A DNA stretch of 64,000 nucleotides from JAWXCB01 sp034440455. GTDB lineage: Bacteria > Bacteroidota > Bacteroidia > Chitinophagales > CAIOSU01. The notes under the pieces are model-generated. The model was not told where the DNA came from. It did not search any database and was given only the letters and a program-made list of their open reading frames with translations. This document shows positions 33,201-41,781 of this stretch, in pieces; position 1 is the stretch's first letter; each line of letters begins with the position of its first letter. The position numbers and the translations under genes are program-made. The stretch is from assembly GCA_034440455.1 (NCBI GenBank), contig JAWXCB010000054.1:62001-126000 (forward strand), written 5' to 3'.

Positions 33201-33322
33201 CCGATAAAGACAAAGAATATTACACGCGCAAATGCGAAGCCTTAGATGCGCAAATAGATGCAGCGGTGTATGTGCTGTATGGGCTTACGGAGGAGGAGAT
33301 AAAAATTGTGGAGGGCGCATAA
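30263..33322 (+). CDS. Single-chain restriction-modification enzyme (type IIG, Eco57I-like)
   Basis: 1019 aa. An N-terminal PD-(D/E)XK nuclease domain (about 20-150) shows Asp77 (RVDYAF) and Glu94-Ala-Lys96 (FFVEAKKP). A helical linker is followed by a gamma-class N6-adenine methyltransferase with motif I DIACGSGSF from residue 419 and motif IV NPPY at 583-586. The C-terminal third (about 700-1000; FLAGRDVKRYQ, KIIIPAIAKVASYTYDNEG) is a TaqI-like target-recognition domain and is clearly more AT-rich. Nuclease, methylase and recognition in one chain fit type IIG. A palindromic repeat is inserted in frame just before motif I (31449-31482). It precedes the HipA-like/DUF3037 pair by 17 nt, which suggests a shared defence locus. 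Confidence 0.9.
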   Translation: MDTSFESAFKKVKVLVEDFQKHSARYLRTDYKEQEVRDDFINPFFDALGWDVSHREQRDPFHQEVKVEKSEREGRVDYAFRKAPDFKNPVFFVEAKKPSVDIKNELHYLQTIKYAWNAGLPVSILTDFQQLHILDTRNKAKANDGSAFTGDHKEYHFTDYANEKKFAEIYFTFSREAIEKGNLDAYVQQLRKPKGKAIQTGLFKGAFRPVDEDFLAYIDDLREELAKALKKNNEDLQSEALTEATQRIIDRLVFIRFLEDKEILEDYLIDKFGAKGNTWSDFISACLLLNTQYNGVVFKKHFIDDHHFKGPDETMFRDICRDICHLNTDYNFRYIPIHILGSIYERFLGKVVHATDKRVKIEEKPEVRKAGGVYYTPKYIVEYIVENTVGKIIGGSPSPSGRVGVGLTPKEIAKLRFADIACGSGSFLISVYEHLLDYHTLYYNKYEHIVAAQKDGCRKDEEGVWQLSIEQKQDILRNNIYGVDIDAQAVEVSQLSLYLKMLENENVVTVAKHLHKKGRLFGADKILPDLSGNIKCGNSLIGSDILSGQLFADEELKKLNPFDYATEFKDVFKNGGFDAIVGNPPYVRQELIEERTKKYFKQRYQVFNASADLYVYFFERATSLLNQKSGRVGYIANNKWMRANYGKPLRIYLENVITDLIDFGDLQVFHGAITYPCIVLATPNRKGKFLVTNVKTLDFVSLQDYVDEHGEDFPMKLLTSEGWNTANSKHILLTKKMAKESVPLKEFVNGKIYYWLKTGFNEAFVINEATKSGLIKEDSRSAKIIKPFLAGRDVKRYQQPTNGRYLIFIPKGFTNSQGNKPKDAWHWLKSNYTAVAKHLANYEKTATQRDDQGDYWWELRACDYYSAFEQPKIIIPAIAKVASYTYDNEGFYSNDKTSIIPSSDTFLIGIINSKPCDFFLKSIASTKQNGYFEYKPMYLYQLPIPKLNLSNKPDKHQHDQIVSLVTQMLDSKQKQSGAKTDKDKEYYTRKCEALDAQIDAAVYVLYGLTEEEIKIVEGA
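31449..31482 (-). repeat. GC-rich palindromic repeat, copy B, in frame inside the restriction-modification gene
   Basis: CCCTCCCC (31451-31458), loop TTC, GGGGAGGG (31462-31469), then TCGGGGTGGGGCT. Its reverse complement matches the right end of the ileS insert (43907-43938) at 28 of 32 positions. It encodes SPSPSGRVGVGL, a low-complexity segment just before KEIAKLRFADIACGSGSF; related enzymes usually run directly from GKIIE-type sequence into the KEIAK helix (recollection). Confidence 0.8.
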
Positions 33323-33339
33323 ATCAAACTGCGCGAATC

Positions 33340-34152
33340 ATGCCCTACCTCCACAGCATACAAGCTATCGAAAAAGTATTCGACACCGGATGCCGCCCGC
33401 TGCTGGCGCATTGCAGCGACCTGAATTATTACGTGTGCAAATACAACACCGGGGCTACCTCAGCCGACCGCCTGTTTCGCGAATATCTTGCGTCTTCGTT
33501 TCTTAAAATTTGGAATGTTCCCACGCCTGATTTTGCTTTTGTAAACATCCGGCTCAAACATGTGCCTGCCGAACTTGGCGTGAACATGAATTTGAATTGC
33601 CCCGCTTTCGGCTCGCTGTATCAGCGCGAATACAAAGAACTGGATGCGTTTTATCACAGCATGAATGATTATCAGAGCAACCGTTATGCAGAAAGACAGG
33701 ACTTTCTCAGCATCGCTTTTTTTGATTTATGGCTTGCAAATGACGACCGCCACCCCGGGCATTACAACCTCTTTGTTACAGGCAACGGTGACCTTCATTT
33801 TGTGGCGTTTGACCATGAGCAGATTTTTAACGGTGGCAATCTTGATAAAGGGCTGTATGAACTTTCGCAAGAAGCCTCAATCTTGTCAAGCCCGCTGCTG
33901 TTTAAATTATTCAGCAAGAAAGAGTTGGGCGACAGAGCCTTCTATGAGCCGCTTTTTCAAAATTGGTATCTTTGCACCCAGAGTTGCAAAGCCCGGTTAG
34001 CCGCCATATTGGAAGAGGTTCCGCATGAATGGAGGATAAACATCGGGCAACAAGACGAATACTTAAAACGTATCGTTTTTAGCGAAGAGTGGTTTGAACG
34101 ATGCAAAAAAGCATTTTTTGAAATCATTCAGATTAACTTGAACAGGCGCTGA
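33340..34152 (+). CDS. HipA-like kinase (HipA_2 family)
   Basis: 270 aa from ATG at 33340; the frame extends upstream only by overlapping the restriction-modification gene. Seen: LNYYVCKYNTG with the ATP-site Lys, ADRLFREYLASSFLKIWNVPTPDFAFVNI, the catalytic-loop-like NDDRHPGHYNLFV (Asp135/136, Asn143) and the metal-binding FDHEQIF (Asp158). This is the small HipA_2 type of kinase-like protein, usually found beside a DUF3037 protein, as it is here. HipA relatives phosphorylate aminoacyl-tRNA synthetases, but no target is known for this branch. It starts 17 nt after the restriction-modification gene. Confidence 0.82.
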   Translation: MPYLHSIQAIEKVFDTGCRPLLAHCSDLNYYVCKYNTGATSADRLFREYLASSFLKIWNVPTPDFAFVNIRLKHVPAELGVNMNLNCPAFGSLYQREYKELDAFYHSMNDYQSNRYAERQDFLSIAFFDLWLANDDRHPGHYNLFVTGNGDLHFVAFDHEQIFNGGNLDKGLYELSQEASILSSPLLFKLFSKKELGDRAFYEPLFQNWYLCTQSCKARLAAILEEVPHEWRINIGQQDEYLKRIVFSEEWFERCKKAFFEIIQINLNRR

Positions 34153-34205
34153 AATACAGCCGAAACATCCCGGAGCCCCACCGGGTAAAAAACAGGGAAT
34201 GTAAA

Positions 34206-35066
34206 ATGGCAACTCAATACGCTATTCTTTCCGCGCAGATTCGTCCCGAAATTGACGAAAAGCTCACCATCGGTTTTCTGCTGATTGGCGAGGGCAAGGT
34301 CTATTTCAATTATTCCAAAAACAAGTTGGATGCTGCTAAATCCCTGCTTTCCGATACAGGGTTTCGCTTGTTGAAAGATGCTTTGAAGAATATTGAAGTA
34401 ACTGCCGATACTGAAAATAAAATCGCAGGCAGAAGCGGAAATCAATACCCGCTTTCGCGTGAAATGACGCTCAATACTTTTTCAGAACCCTATCTTCAAT
34501 ACCTGCACAAGCATAATTATAACATTCTGTCTTTTTCCTCGCCCAAATCAATAGACGTTGAAACAACCCCGGCAGTTTTTCAGCAACTTTTCAGAAAATA
34601 TATTGATGATAATGATGTGCTCATTGAGCCTGTGCTGAAAAGAAACAGCATGGAAGAGTTTAAAACAAAGCACCGTTCCCAACTTATCAGCCACTTTTTT
34701 CTTGACCGCGAAATCACCTCAGACGATGTAAAGAAATTAGTCGCGCCCGTAACCCTTGATTTGATTGGCATGAACGAAAAACCTGTTTATGCAAAAAGTA
34801 TTGATTTGGAAAAACGAGTCCATAACATTGAATACGATCTTGCCCAGTTGCTCCTTCTTTACCTTGCGTATGTTGAACAGGGTAAGCCTGCACACGCATT
34901 TATTATTTCAAAAGAGCCTGCCAGCAAATCATCGAAGCAGCACAAAATCTGGAAAGAAATACGCGCGATAAAGACTTACCAATACGTGGATGTTTCGCAG
35001 GCAGAACAAATTCTGGAATATGCCCGCACCCACGGAGTGAAGCCGCTTTTTCAAGAAAAGGAATAA
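34206..35066 (+). CDS. DUF3037 domain protein, partner of the HipA-like kinase
   Basis: 286 aa, no signal peptide. The N-terminal about 115 residues (QYAILSAQIRPEIDEKLTIGFLLIGEGKVYFNYSKNKL split over two strands) match the DUF3037 pattern, a family found almost always next to HipA_2 kinases. The C-terminal half is helical and has no recognised motif. It starts 53 nt after the kinase stop; a small CCCGG/CCGGG hairpin lies in the gap. Possible role: regulator, antitoxin or substrate of the kinase (inference from linkage only). Confidence 0.75.
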   Translation: MATQYAILSAQIRPEIDEKLTIGFLLIGEGKVYFNYSKNKLDAAKSLLSDTGFRLLKDALKNIEVTADTENKIAGRSGNQYPLSREMTLNTFSEPYLQYLHKHNYNILSFSSPKSIDVETTPAVFQQLFRKYIDDNDVLIEPVLKRNSMEEFKTKHRSQLISHFFLDREITSDDVKKLVAPVTLDLIGMNEKPVYAKSIDLEKRVHNIEYDLAQLLLLYLAYVEQGKPAHAFIISKEPASKSSKQHKIWKEIRAIKTYQYVDVSQAEQILEYARTHGVKPLFQEKE

Positions 35067-35101
35067 GCGCCCCCTTGTTCCCTCAAGCGTGTCCCTGCAT
35101 A

Positions 35102-36289
35102 TCACACCGCCCTGCACACCAGCCCCTTCAAATAACCAGCCTCCGGAAAATTCAACGCAACCGGATGATCAGGCGATTGGAACATGCGATGAAGAATGCT
35201 TACTTCTCGCTGCGCATCCAAAGCCGCATCGGCAACAATTTTTTGGAAGAGCATATCTTCCAGCAAGCCGGAGCAGGAGAAAGTAAATATCATGCCGCCC
35301 GGGTTCAGCAGTTGAAACGCAACAAGGTTTGCGTCTTTGTAAGCGCGGGCAGCTTTCTCCAAATGCTGTTTCGATTCGGCAAGTTTTGGCGGGTCCAAGA
35401 GGATGATGTCAAACCTGCGTTGTTCGCTCCTGTATTTACGCAGCACCGAAAACACATCGCCAACGACATTTTCTGTTTTAGATAAATCGAGTTTGTTGAG
35501 TGTTGTATTTTGGTCTGCAAGCTTCAGCGAGTCGGCAGAAGAATCAATATTCGTGACATGCTTTGCTCCGCCTTTCAATGCAGCTACCGCAAACGCACCT
35601 GTGTAGGCAAAGCAATTCAGGATGTCAGCGCCTTTCGCATTTTTTGCAACGAGCATCCTGTTTTCGCGCTGGTCTAAATAAAATCCTGTCTTGTGCCCGT
35701 TTCTTACATCCACTAAAAATTTGTAATCACCTTCTTCTATCTCAATCAACTCAGGCGGCTCGGCACCGGTGAGCAATCCTTTTTGCAGAGGCAATCCTTC
35801 CTTCTCGCGCACGCTTGCATCCGAGCGTTCATAAATTCCTTTATTGGGAATTACCTCATTCAGCGCTGCGACAATTTCCTGTTTCCACTTTTCAACTCCT
35901 GCTGCAAGAAATTGGGCGACTAAAAAATCATGATAGCGGTCAACGATGAGTCCGGGAAAGCCATCAGATTCGCCATAAACTAAACGATAAGAAGATGCTC
36001 CCGGTAAAATTGCATTTCGAAGCAGAAGGGCGCGGTTTAGTTTTTTTTGAAAAAAGGCAGCATCAATCTTTTCTTGTTCATCAAATGTCCATACGCGCAC
36101 ACGGATTTGTGATTGCGGAGAAAAAGCCCCTCTGCCGAGCCACTGTTTCTTTGCAGAAAAAATTTCTACCGTATCGCCCGATTGGGGATTACCTTCTACC
36201 CGCTCGATTGCTCCCGAAAAAATCCACGGATGCCTGCGCAGTAAAGACGATTCGCGGGAAGGATTTAAATGAATTTTAAACACGTCCAA
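35102..36289 (-). CDS. rlmI: 23S rRNA (cytosine(1962)-C5)-methyltransferase, RlmI family
   Basis: 395 aa. An N-terminal PUA domain (1-75; RRHPWIFSGAIERVEG) is followed by a small EEHEE-like domain (YRLVYGESDGFPGLIVDRY) and a Rossmann methyltransferase. SAM-binding is shown by ILNCFAYTGAFAVAALKGGAKHVTNIDSS, and the catalytic motifs by DIILLDPPKLA and FTFSCSGLL with the conserved Cys. It methylates C5 of a cytosine in 23S rRNA. It lies 40 nt downstream of the SprB-repeat gene on the same strand and converges on the DUF3037 gene. Confidence 0.9.
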   Translation of the reverse strand: MDVFKIHLNPSRESSLLRRHPWIFSGAIERVEGNPQSGDTVEIFSAKKQWLGRGAFSPQSQIRVRVWTFDEQEKIDAAFFQKKLNRALLLRNAILPGASSYRLVYGESDGFPGLIVDRYHDFLVAQFLAAGVEKWKQEIVAALNEVIPNKGIYERSDASVREKEGLPLQKGLLTGAEPPELIEIEEGDYKFLVDVRNGHKTGFYLDQRENRMLVAKNAKGADILNCFAYTGAFAVAALKGGAKHVTNIDSSADSLKLADQNTTLNKLDLSKTENVVGDVFSVLRKYRSEQRRFDIILLDPPKLAESKQHLEKAARAYKDANLVAFQLLNPGGMIFTFSCSGLLEDMLFQKIVADAALDAQREVSILHRMFQSPDHPVALNFPEAGYLKGLVCRAV

Positions 36290-36329
36290 AAGTAATGAAA
36301 CGCTTTGGGAAGAAAGGAATTGAGTTAAA

Positions 36330-39300
36330 CTACTTCAACAGCGTGATACTCCCCGTCTTGTCAAATGCTTCGCCATTCAAAAATTCTCCCTGAATGTAAT
36401 ACACAAACACGGCAGGCATCTGTTCCTTGCCGCCCTTCGTGCCATCCCAGCCCTTGTTGATGTCGGTGGTTTCATACACGAGCGCGCCCCAGCGGTTGAA
36501 GATTTGGAATGTTGCAGTACGCACTGCTCCGAAATCAATGGGCGTTAGCACATCGTTATTTCCATCGCCATTTGGAGTGAAGGCATTCGGAATAAATACT
36601 TCGTATTCTGTTTTCACCACTACTGTGATTTCATCCGTAGCGATGCAGCCGTTTGAATCGGTTACTTCCAGCGTATAGCTTGTTTCCTGCACGGGATTCA
36701 CAACAACAGGATTCGGGCAATCCGTGCAACTGAGATAATCGGGAGGCGACCAGTAATAGCCAATAATCGGAAGCGGTGAGGTTACTTCCGGTTTCAGCGT
36801 ATCGCTTGCGCCCAATGAAATAAAAATGTACGGAGGCAAATTCACTTCAAAGCCCGGTGATTCCAGCAGCGTGAAAGCATTGGTTGACATGCAGCCGTTA
36901 TCATCCAGCACCATCACGCCATAATCGCCTGCTTCAAGTCCGATGAATACGCTATCATTTTGAAAGCGGTTTGCAAAAACAGAATATTGATACGGAGCCA
37001 CACCGCCTGTTGCGCGTACTGTTACTTCGCCATCATCGCCATCTATGCACAACACGTCATTCGTGCCCAGCACATCAATTGCAAGTGCGGGCGGCTGGCT
37101 CACGTCAACGATTGCTGTTGCGATGCAATCATTTTCATCGCGCACTTCCAACACATAAGCGCCCCCACTCAGACTTGTTTGCGCAGCAGATGAATCAGGT
37201 GGGTTTGTACTCCACAAGAAAGTATAGGAACCTGTGCCGCCAGTAACAAATGGAATCGCGATGCCCGTGTTGTCGCCATTGCACAGCACGTTTGTAGAAG
37301 AAACATTTACTTTCAGTTCCTGTGGTTCATCTACGAGCGCGGAAAAATTTCCCGAACACGCAATCGCATCAACCACCGCGACATCATAGATACCGGGTGC
37401 AAGATTTGAAATGACGCTTGTTGTTTCATTGTTTGACCAATCATAGACATAGGGCGGTGTGCCGCCATTCACGATAATTTCAACCGAGCCATCATCGCTG
37501 CCAAAGCAAGTGAGGTCAGTGATGTTCAGCGTTGCCGTTAATCCCGGAGCAGTAGAAATCGTTACTGAATTTGTTGTGGAACATCCGTTATCATCGCTGA
37601 TGCGCACCGTGTAGGTTGCGGCTGGAACATTTGTGAGGTCTTCTGTAAAGATAAAATTTGACCAAAAGAAATCATAAGGAGGTGTGCCGCCACTCACCGT
37701 GAGGTCAACATCTCCATCTGCGCTCGTTGCGCAACTTACTTGCGTAGCAACGATTGACGAAGTAATCACGGCAGGCTCAATCACAGATGCAGTATCAAAT
37801 TTTACGCAGCCGCTGTCATCGGTGATGGTTACATAATACGTTCCGCCTGATACATTGAGCAAATCCTGATTGGTTGTATTATTCGACCAGTTGTATTGAA
37901 ACGGAGGAACACCGCCTGCGATGTCCATGTCAACATAACCATCTGCTTCGCCATTGCAGGTTACATCGTCAATGCGCGTGATGTCGGTGAATGCAGGCGC
38001 GGGCTGGTCAATGCGCGGGGCAAGCACGATGAAACAGTTGTTGCCATCGGTAATCGTTACAAAATAATTTCCGCCAATCACATTCACAATGTCTTCCGTT
38101 ACGGCTGTATTTGACCAATTGAATGTATAGATGCTGTCTCCGCCTTGAGGCGTAATAAATATCGCGCCTTCGGGAATGCCCGGACATGAAGCATCGCGGA
38201 TGGAATCTATTGTTGCAGTTAATGCCGGTGGTTGCGTAACCGTTACTGCTTCTACTGCGCGGCATCCATTCACATCACGCGCAATGGCAGTATAATTTCC
38301 CGCAGTCAGATTGCTGAATGTTCCGCTTGGTTGAAAAATAATATTGTTGATGGAATAGGTGTAAGGCGCAACGCCCGAAGAACCTGCGATATTGATTTCA
38401 CCTGTGTTGTTCCCGTTGCAGAGCACATCCGTTTTTGTAACTGAAATTCCAAGCAGCACGTTGGAGCCAAGTGAAGCTGAATCAAACGCAAGACAACCGC
38501 TTCTGTCTTCTACTCCAAGGAGATAATCACCCGGAGCGAGACCATTGAACGTAGCATTGGTTTGAAACGGACCGTTATTCAATGAAAATTTAAAAGGCGG
38601 TGTGCCTCCTGTTGCGCCAAGCGTAAACATACCGTCATTGATTCCATCGCAGCTTGCATTCGCACTGGAAACAACACTCACCGTAACTGTATCCGGTTCA
38701 AGCATAATGACATCAAGCGTTGCAACACAATCGTTATCATCTCGCACGTAGAAGCGATATGGACCTCCTGTGAGATTATCGAAAGCTCCGCTCTGATAAA
38801 AGTTTACGCTGTCAAGCGAATAGAAATAGGGACCGGAGCCGCCCGATGCGGTGATTACCATAAATCCATCGCCCTGCCCGTTGCATGTCACAGGAATTTG
38901 AAACAGCACGGAGGGAATTAATGGTGAAGGTTCATCCACCTGCACGGTGAGAGAATTTTGGCAACCTTGCGCATCCTGCACCAGCACGTTGTAAAGGTCG
39001 GCATCCAAGCCCGTGAAAATAGGACTGCTTTGGAAATTCACTCCTCCATTAATGGAATATTCAATTGGTGAAGTGCCGCCTGTTGAAACAACTTCAAAAG
39101 TGCCGTCAGCAGAATTATTACAACTCAAATCTGTTTTTGAAAAAAGATTGATGGTGAGCGCAGGAACGAGGTCAACCGCAACAAGTTCAGTCACTTCGCA
39201 GCCATTTGCATCGCGTACTGTGAGCACATAAGAACCGGGCGCGATATTTCTGTACGTGCCGGTGCAAAGTGTAAACACTACCGGAAAGCCGAGCGAGCAG

Positions 39301-40871
39301 AAGTATGCGGGAGTACCCAAAGTTGGCGCCACGATAATAGTTCCATCATCAAAGCCTGCGCAGGAAACTGGCGTACTGCTGGTGTTTGCCTGAATTTGAG
39401 GTGGGTCGGTGAGCGTGACATTTGCAGTTGCGATGCACAAGTTCGCATCCCGGGTGGTGACGGTATAATTTCCTGCAACCAATCCAGTGAAAAGAGAAGA
39501 AGGCTGAAACGATCCGCCAACGGAATATTCGTATGGCACTACACCACCAGAAGCAAGCGGCACGGAAATCATTCCATCGGAACTGCCGTTGCAAACAGGG
39601 TCAGTAACTGTTGCCGTCATTCCTAAAAGATTGGGCTGAGTAATAGTTACAGCTTCATTCACCACACAGCCGCGAAAATCCGTAACGCGCACACTGTAAT
39701 TTCCAACAGGAATATTTGAAATAGCGGGTGTTGTTTGTCCGCCCGGTGTCCATAAATACGTGTAAGGCGGAGTGCCGCCTGATACGTTTGCAGTTGCGGA
39801 ACCGTTGGATTGCCCGTTGCACACCACATCGGTTTTCGTGACGTTTGCATTCAAGCCTGATGCGGGATCTTCGGCAATTACAAGATTGAATAATCCTTGC
39901 TCTACAGAAGTGCTGCCGTCAACCACCACATAGTATGTTCCGGCAGAACACAAATTTTCATTAATTTCAGATTGAGGCGGACAGTTTGCCGCATCAAGAT
40001 TTTGATACAAGAGATTGCAGTTTGCATCCAGCAAATACAGAGTTGTATTCCAAATTGCGCCACACAAAGAGATGCGCACACCCATCGGCTGGGTTACGGT
40101 GAAGCTGTAAAACACATCATTGCCCGGGTCGCCATAATCATTGCCGTAACATTCATTGCTGTTGAAGTGTGTCAGGTTGCCGCCCACATTCAACTGCCCA
40201 AGCGGAAGCGGATTGTTGCAGGTTTCTCCGCGCGTGTAGCGCCAATAAGTTTCTATTCTCGGCTGGTAACTACTGCAAACGCCCGTAACATATCCGTGAC
40301 TGAACCAGCGGCAGGGCGAACCTTGGCGATAAGTTAAACTTGTTCTGTGCGGATTTGCATCACAACGATCGTCATCTTCTTCTTCCAAACCTACGCAGGA
40401 ACCAAACACTACCACACCGCAACATTGATTGCAGCAGTTGTAGGCGCACCGAGAACCGCTGTTGCAAATACCTGCAAGATTATCCGTTGGTAAATCATCT
40501 TCCCACGCATCAATGCGTATATCAAAAAACTCAGGCACATTTGCTCCCGGATAGGTATGATTGAAAATAACAGTGTTCAAATCCTGTGAAGGCGCGGGCG
40601 GGTCAAAATTCGATTGAAGACACTGCCCGCCCTGCCAACTCGCTCCATCCAAATCAGCATTGTCGCGCGCCCATACTAAATAAGTGAAATCGTCAGGTGC
40701 AAACCCGACTCCTAAAGCTGATCCGTCAGAACTGCTCACGAGCGTATTGATTTCGCGCACGCGAATCTGGAACTGGATGGGACCATCGGTGAGCGTTTGC
40801 GCAATGGTGGGCGTTATTAGTTGCAGCAAAACGAGGACGAAGCTAAAATGCTTGTAGTACTTGAGTTTCAT
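36330..40871 (-). CDS. Giant SprB-repeat adhesin with gliding-type (T9SS type B) C-terminal domain
   Basis: 1513 aa. A signal peptide covers 1-25. The N-terminal about 330 residues contain an unusually Cys-rich stretch (CNSGSRCAYNCCNQCCGVV near 135-155) and a pre-peptidase-like beta domain (LFNLVIAEDP). Then come thirteen SprB-type repeats of about 75-80 residues, each with [VS]xCNGxxDGxxxVxxxGGTPPYxYxW. The C-terminal domain opens with FIPNAFTPNGDGNNDVL and contains FNRWGALVYE, the CHU_C/type B signal for T9SS export. SprB in Flavobacterium is the moving adhesin of gliding motility. Here it should be a surface adhesin, whether or not the cell glides. Confidence 0.92.
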   Translation of the reverse strand: MKLKYYKHFSFVLVLLQLITPTIAQTLTDGPIQFQIRVREINTLVSSSDGSALGVGFAPDDFTYLVWARDNADLDGASWQGGQCLQSNFDPPAPSQDLNTVIFNHTYPGANVPEFFDIRIDAWEDDLPTDNLAGICNSGSRCAYNCCNQCCGVVVFGSCVGLEEEDDDRCDANPHRTSLTYRQGSPCRWFSHGYVTGVCSSYQPRIETYWRYTRGETCNNPLPLGQLNVGGNLTHFNSNECYGNDYGDPGNDVFYSFTVTQPMGVRISLCGAIWNTTLYLLDANCNLLYQNLDAANCPPQSEINENLCSAGTYYVVVDGSTSVEQGLFNLVIAEDPASGLNANVTKTDVVCNGQSNGSATANVSGGTPPYTYLWTPGGQTTPAISNIPVGNYSVRVTDFRGCVVNEAVTITQPNLLGMTATVTDPVCNGSSDGMISVPLASGGVVPYEYSVGGSFQPSSLFTGLVAGNYTVTTRDANLCIATANVTLTDPPQIQANTSSTPVSCAGFDDGTIIVAPTLGTPAYFCSLGFPVVFTLCTGTYRNIAPGSYVLTVRDANGCEVTELVAVDLVPALTINLFSKTDLSCNNSADGTFEVVSTGGTSPIEYSINGGVNFQSSPIFTGLDADLYNVLVQDAQGCQNSLTVQVDEPSPLIPSVLFQIPVTCNGQGDGFMVITASGGSGPYFYSLDSVNFYQSGAFDNLTGGPYRFYVRDDNDCVATLDVIMLEPDTVTVSVVSSANASCDGINDGMFTLGATGGTPPFKFSLNNGPFQTNATFNGLAPGDYLLGVEDRSGCLAFDSASLGSNVLLGISVTKTDVLCNGNNTGEINIAGSSGVAPYTYSINNIIFQPSGTFSNLTAGNYTAIARDVNGCRAVEAVTVTQPPALTATIDSIRDASCPGIPEGAIFITPQGGDSIYTFNWSNTAVTEDIVNVIGGNYFVTITDGNNCFIVLAPRIDQPAPAFTDITRIDDVTCNGEADGYVDMDIAGGVPPFQYNWSNNTTNQDLLNVSGGTYYVTITDDSGCVKFDTASVIEPAVITSSIVATQVSCATSADGDVDLTVSGGTPPYDFFWSNFIFTEDLTNVPAATYTVRISDDNGCSTTNSVTISTAPGLTATLNITDLTCFGSDDGSVEIIVNGGTPPYVYDWSNNETTSVISNLAPGIYDVAVVDAIACSGNFSALVDEPQELKVNVSSTNVLCNGDNTGIAIPFVTGGTGSYTFLWSTNPPDSSAAQTSLSGGAYVLEVRDENDCIATAIVDVSQPPALAIDVLGTNDVLCIDGDDGEVTVRATGGVAPYQYSVFANRFQNDSVFIGLEAGDYGVMVLDDNGCMSTNAFTLLESPGFEVNLPPYIFISLGASDTLKPEVTSPLPIIGYYWSPPDYLSCTDCPNPVVVNPVQETSYTLEVTDSNGCIATDEITVVVKTEYEVFIPNAFTPNGDGNNDVLTPIDFGAVRTATFQIFNRWGALVYETTDINKGWDGTKGGKEQMPAVFVYYIQGEFLNGEAFDKTGSITLLK

Positions 40872-41114
40872 TTCAGGCGCAAAATTTATGGAGAATCAAA
40901 AATTGCTTAGGGCAGAGCAATTACAATACTATGAATATTCAATAAGTGAATGCTGCTTGAAGTTAGAACTTTAAAGGGAGATTATCCACAGAGGGCTTGC
41001 GGGTGTAGCACTTGCTGCTAAATGTTTTGGTCTTAGAAAAAGTCATTTTTACCCCTGCCGCAAAGGTTTTGGTAGAGTTTAAAAGAGCAATAAAAATGCG
41101 CTGAAATGAGCGAA

Positions 41115-41771
41115 TTACTGAACTTGAGGTGATTCTGATTTTTGCTCAAGCGCTTCATCCTCCTGGTCTTCTTCCTTGAAATAGCGTTTCTGGAAGATGA
41201 TAATCATGAAGACACCAACGGTGATAGCCACGTCAGCGATATTAAATACCGGGCGAAAGAAAATGAAGTAAGTGTCGCCCCAAAAAGGAACCCAGCCGGG
41301 CAGGTAACCTTGATAGAAGGGAAAATAAATCATGTCAACCACCCTGCCATGAAACAAAGAGGAATAACCTCCTGCCTCTGGAAGAAATGTGGCGACCTTG
41401 CTCATGCTGTCCGAAAAAACAACTCCGTAAAAAACACTGTCAATGATATTGCCCATCGCGCCTGCAAAAATGAGGGCAATGCTTGCAATCAAGCCTTTCG
41501 GAGTGCTTTTATCCAGCAAATGAAAAAGATATACTCCAATGAAGAGTACTGCTATGATGCGAAAGAGACTAAGCGCTATTTTTCCGTAATCGCCACCCAG
41601 CGTGAGTCCGAATGCCATGCCTTCATTCTCTGTAAAATGAATTCTGAACCAATCGCCAAATACGAAGTACTCCTGCCCGAGATACATGTTGGTTTTAATC
41701 CAAATCTTCAGAAGCTGGTCGGCTACTAATACCAACAAAATAAGGACTGCGGGAAAATAGGCTTTTTTCAA
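41115..41771 (-). CDS. lspA: Lipoprotein signal peptidase
   Basis: 218 aa with four membrane helices. It cuts the signal peptide before the lipidated Cys of prolipoproteins. The two catalytic Asp motifs are present: GAMGNIIDSVFYG and FNIADVAITVG. The N-terminal FTENEGMAFGL is also typical. An insertion between the catalytic segments (SDSMSKVATFLPEAGGYSSLFHG) makes it longer than the E. coli enzyme, as usual in this phylum. The C-terminal tail is acidic. It is the last gene of ileS-DksA-like-lspA, 10 nt after the preceding stop. Confidence 0.96.
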   Translation of the reverse strand: MKKAYFPAVLILLVLVADQLLKIWIKTNMYLGQEYFVFGDWFRIHFTENEGMAFGLTLGGDYGKIALSLFRIIAVLFIGVYLFHLLDKSTPKGLIASIALIFAGAMGNIIDSVFYGVVFSDSMSKVATFLPEAGGYSSLFHGRVVDMIYFPFYQGYLPGWVPFWGDTYFIFFRPVFNIADVAITVGVFMIIIFQKRYFKEEDQEDEALEQKSESPQVQ

Positions 41772-41781
41772 AAAGCGAGAT

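Noticed and set aside
36330..40871. Large DNA repeat array
   Set aside because: Periodicity comes from thirteen diverged SprB protein repeats; the DNA copies are not near-identical and the frame is intact throughout.
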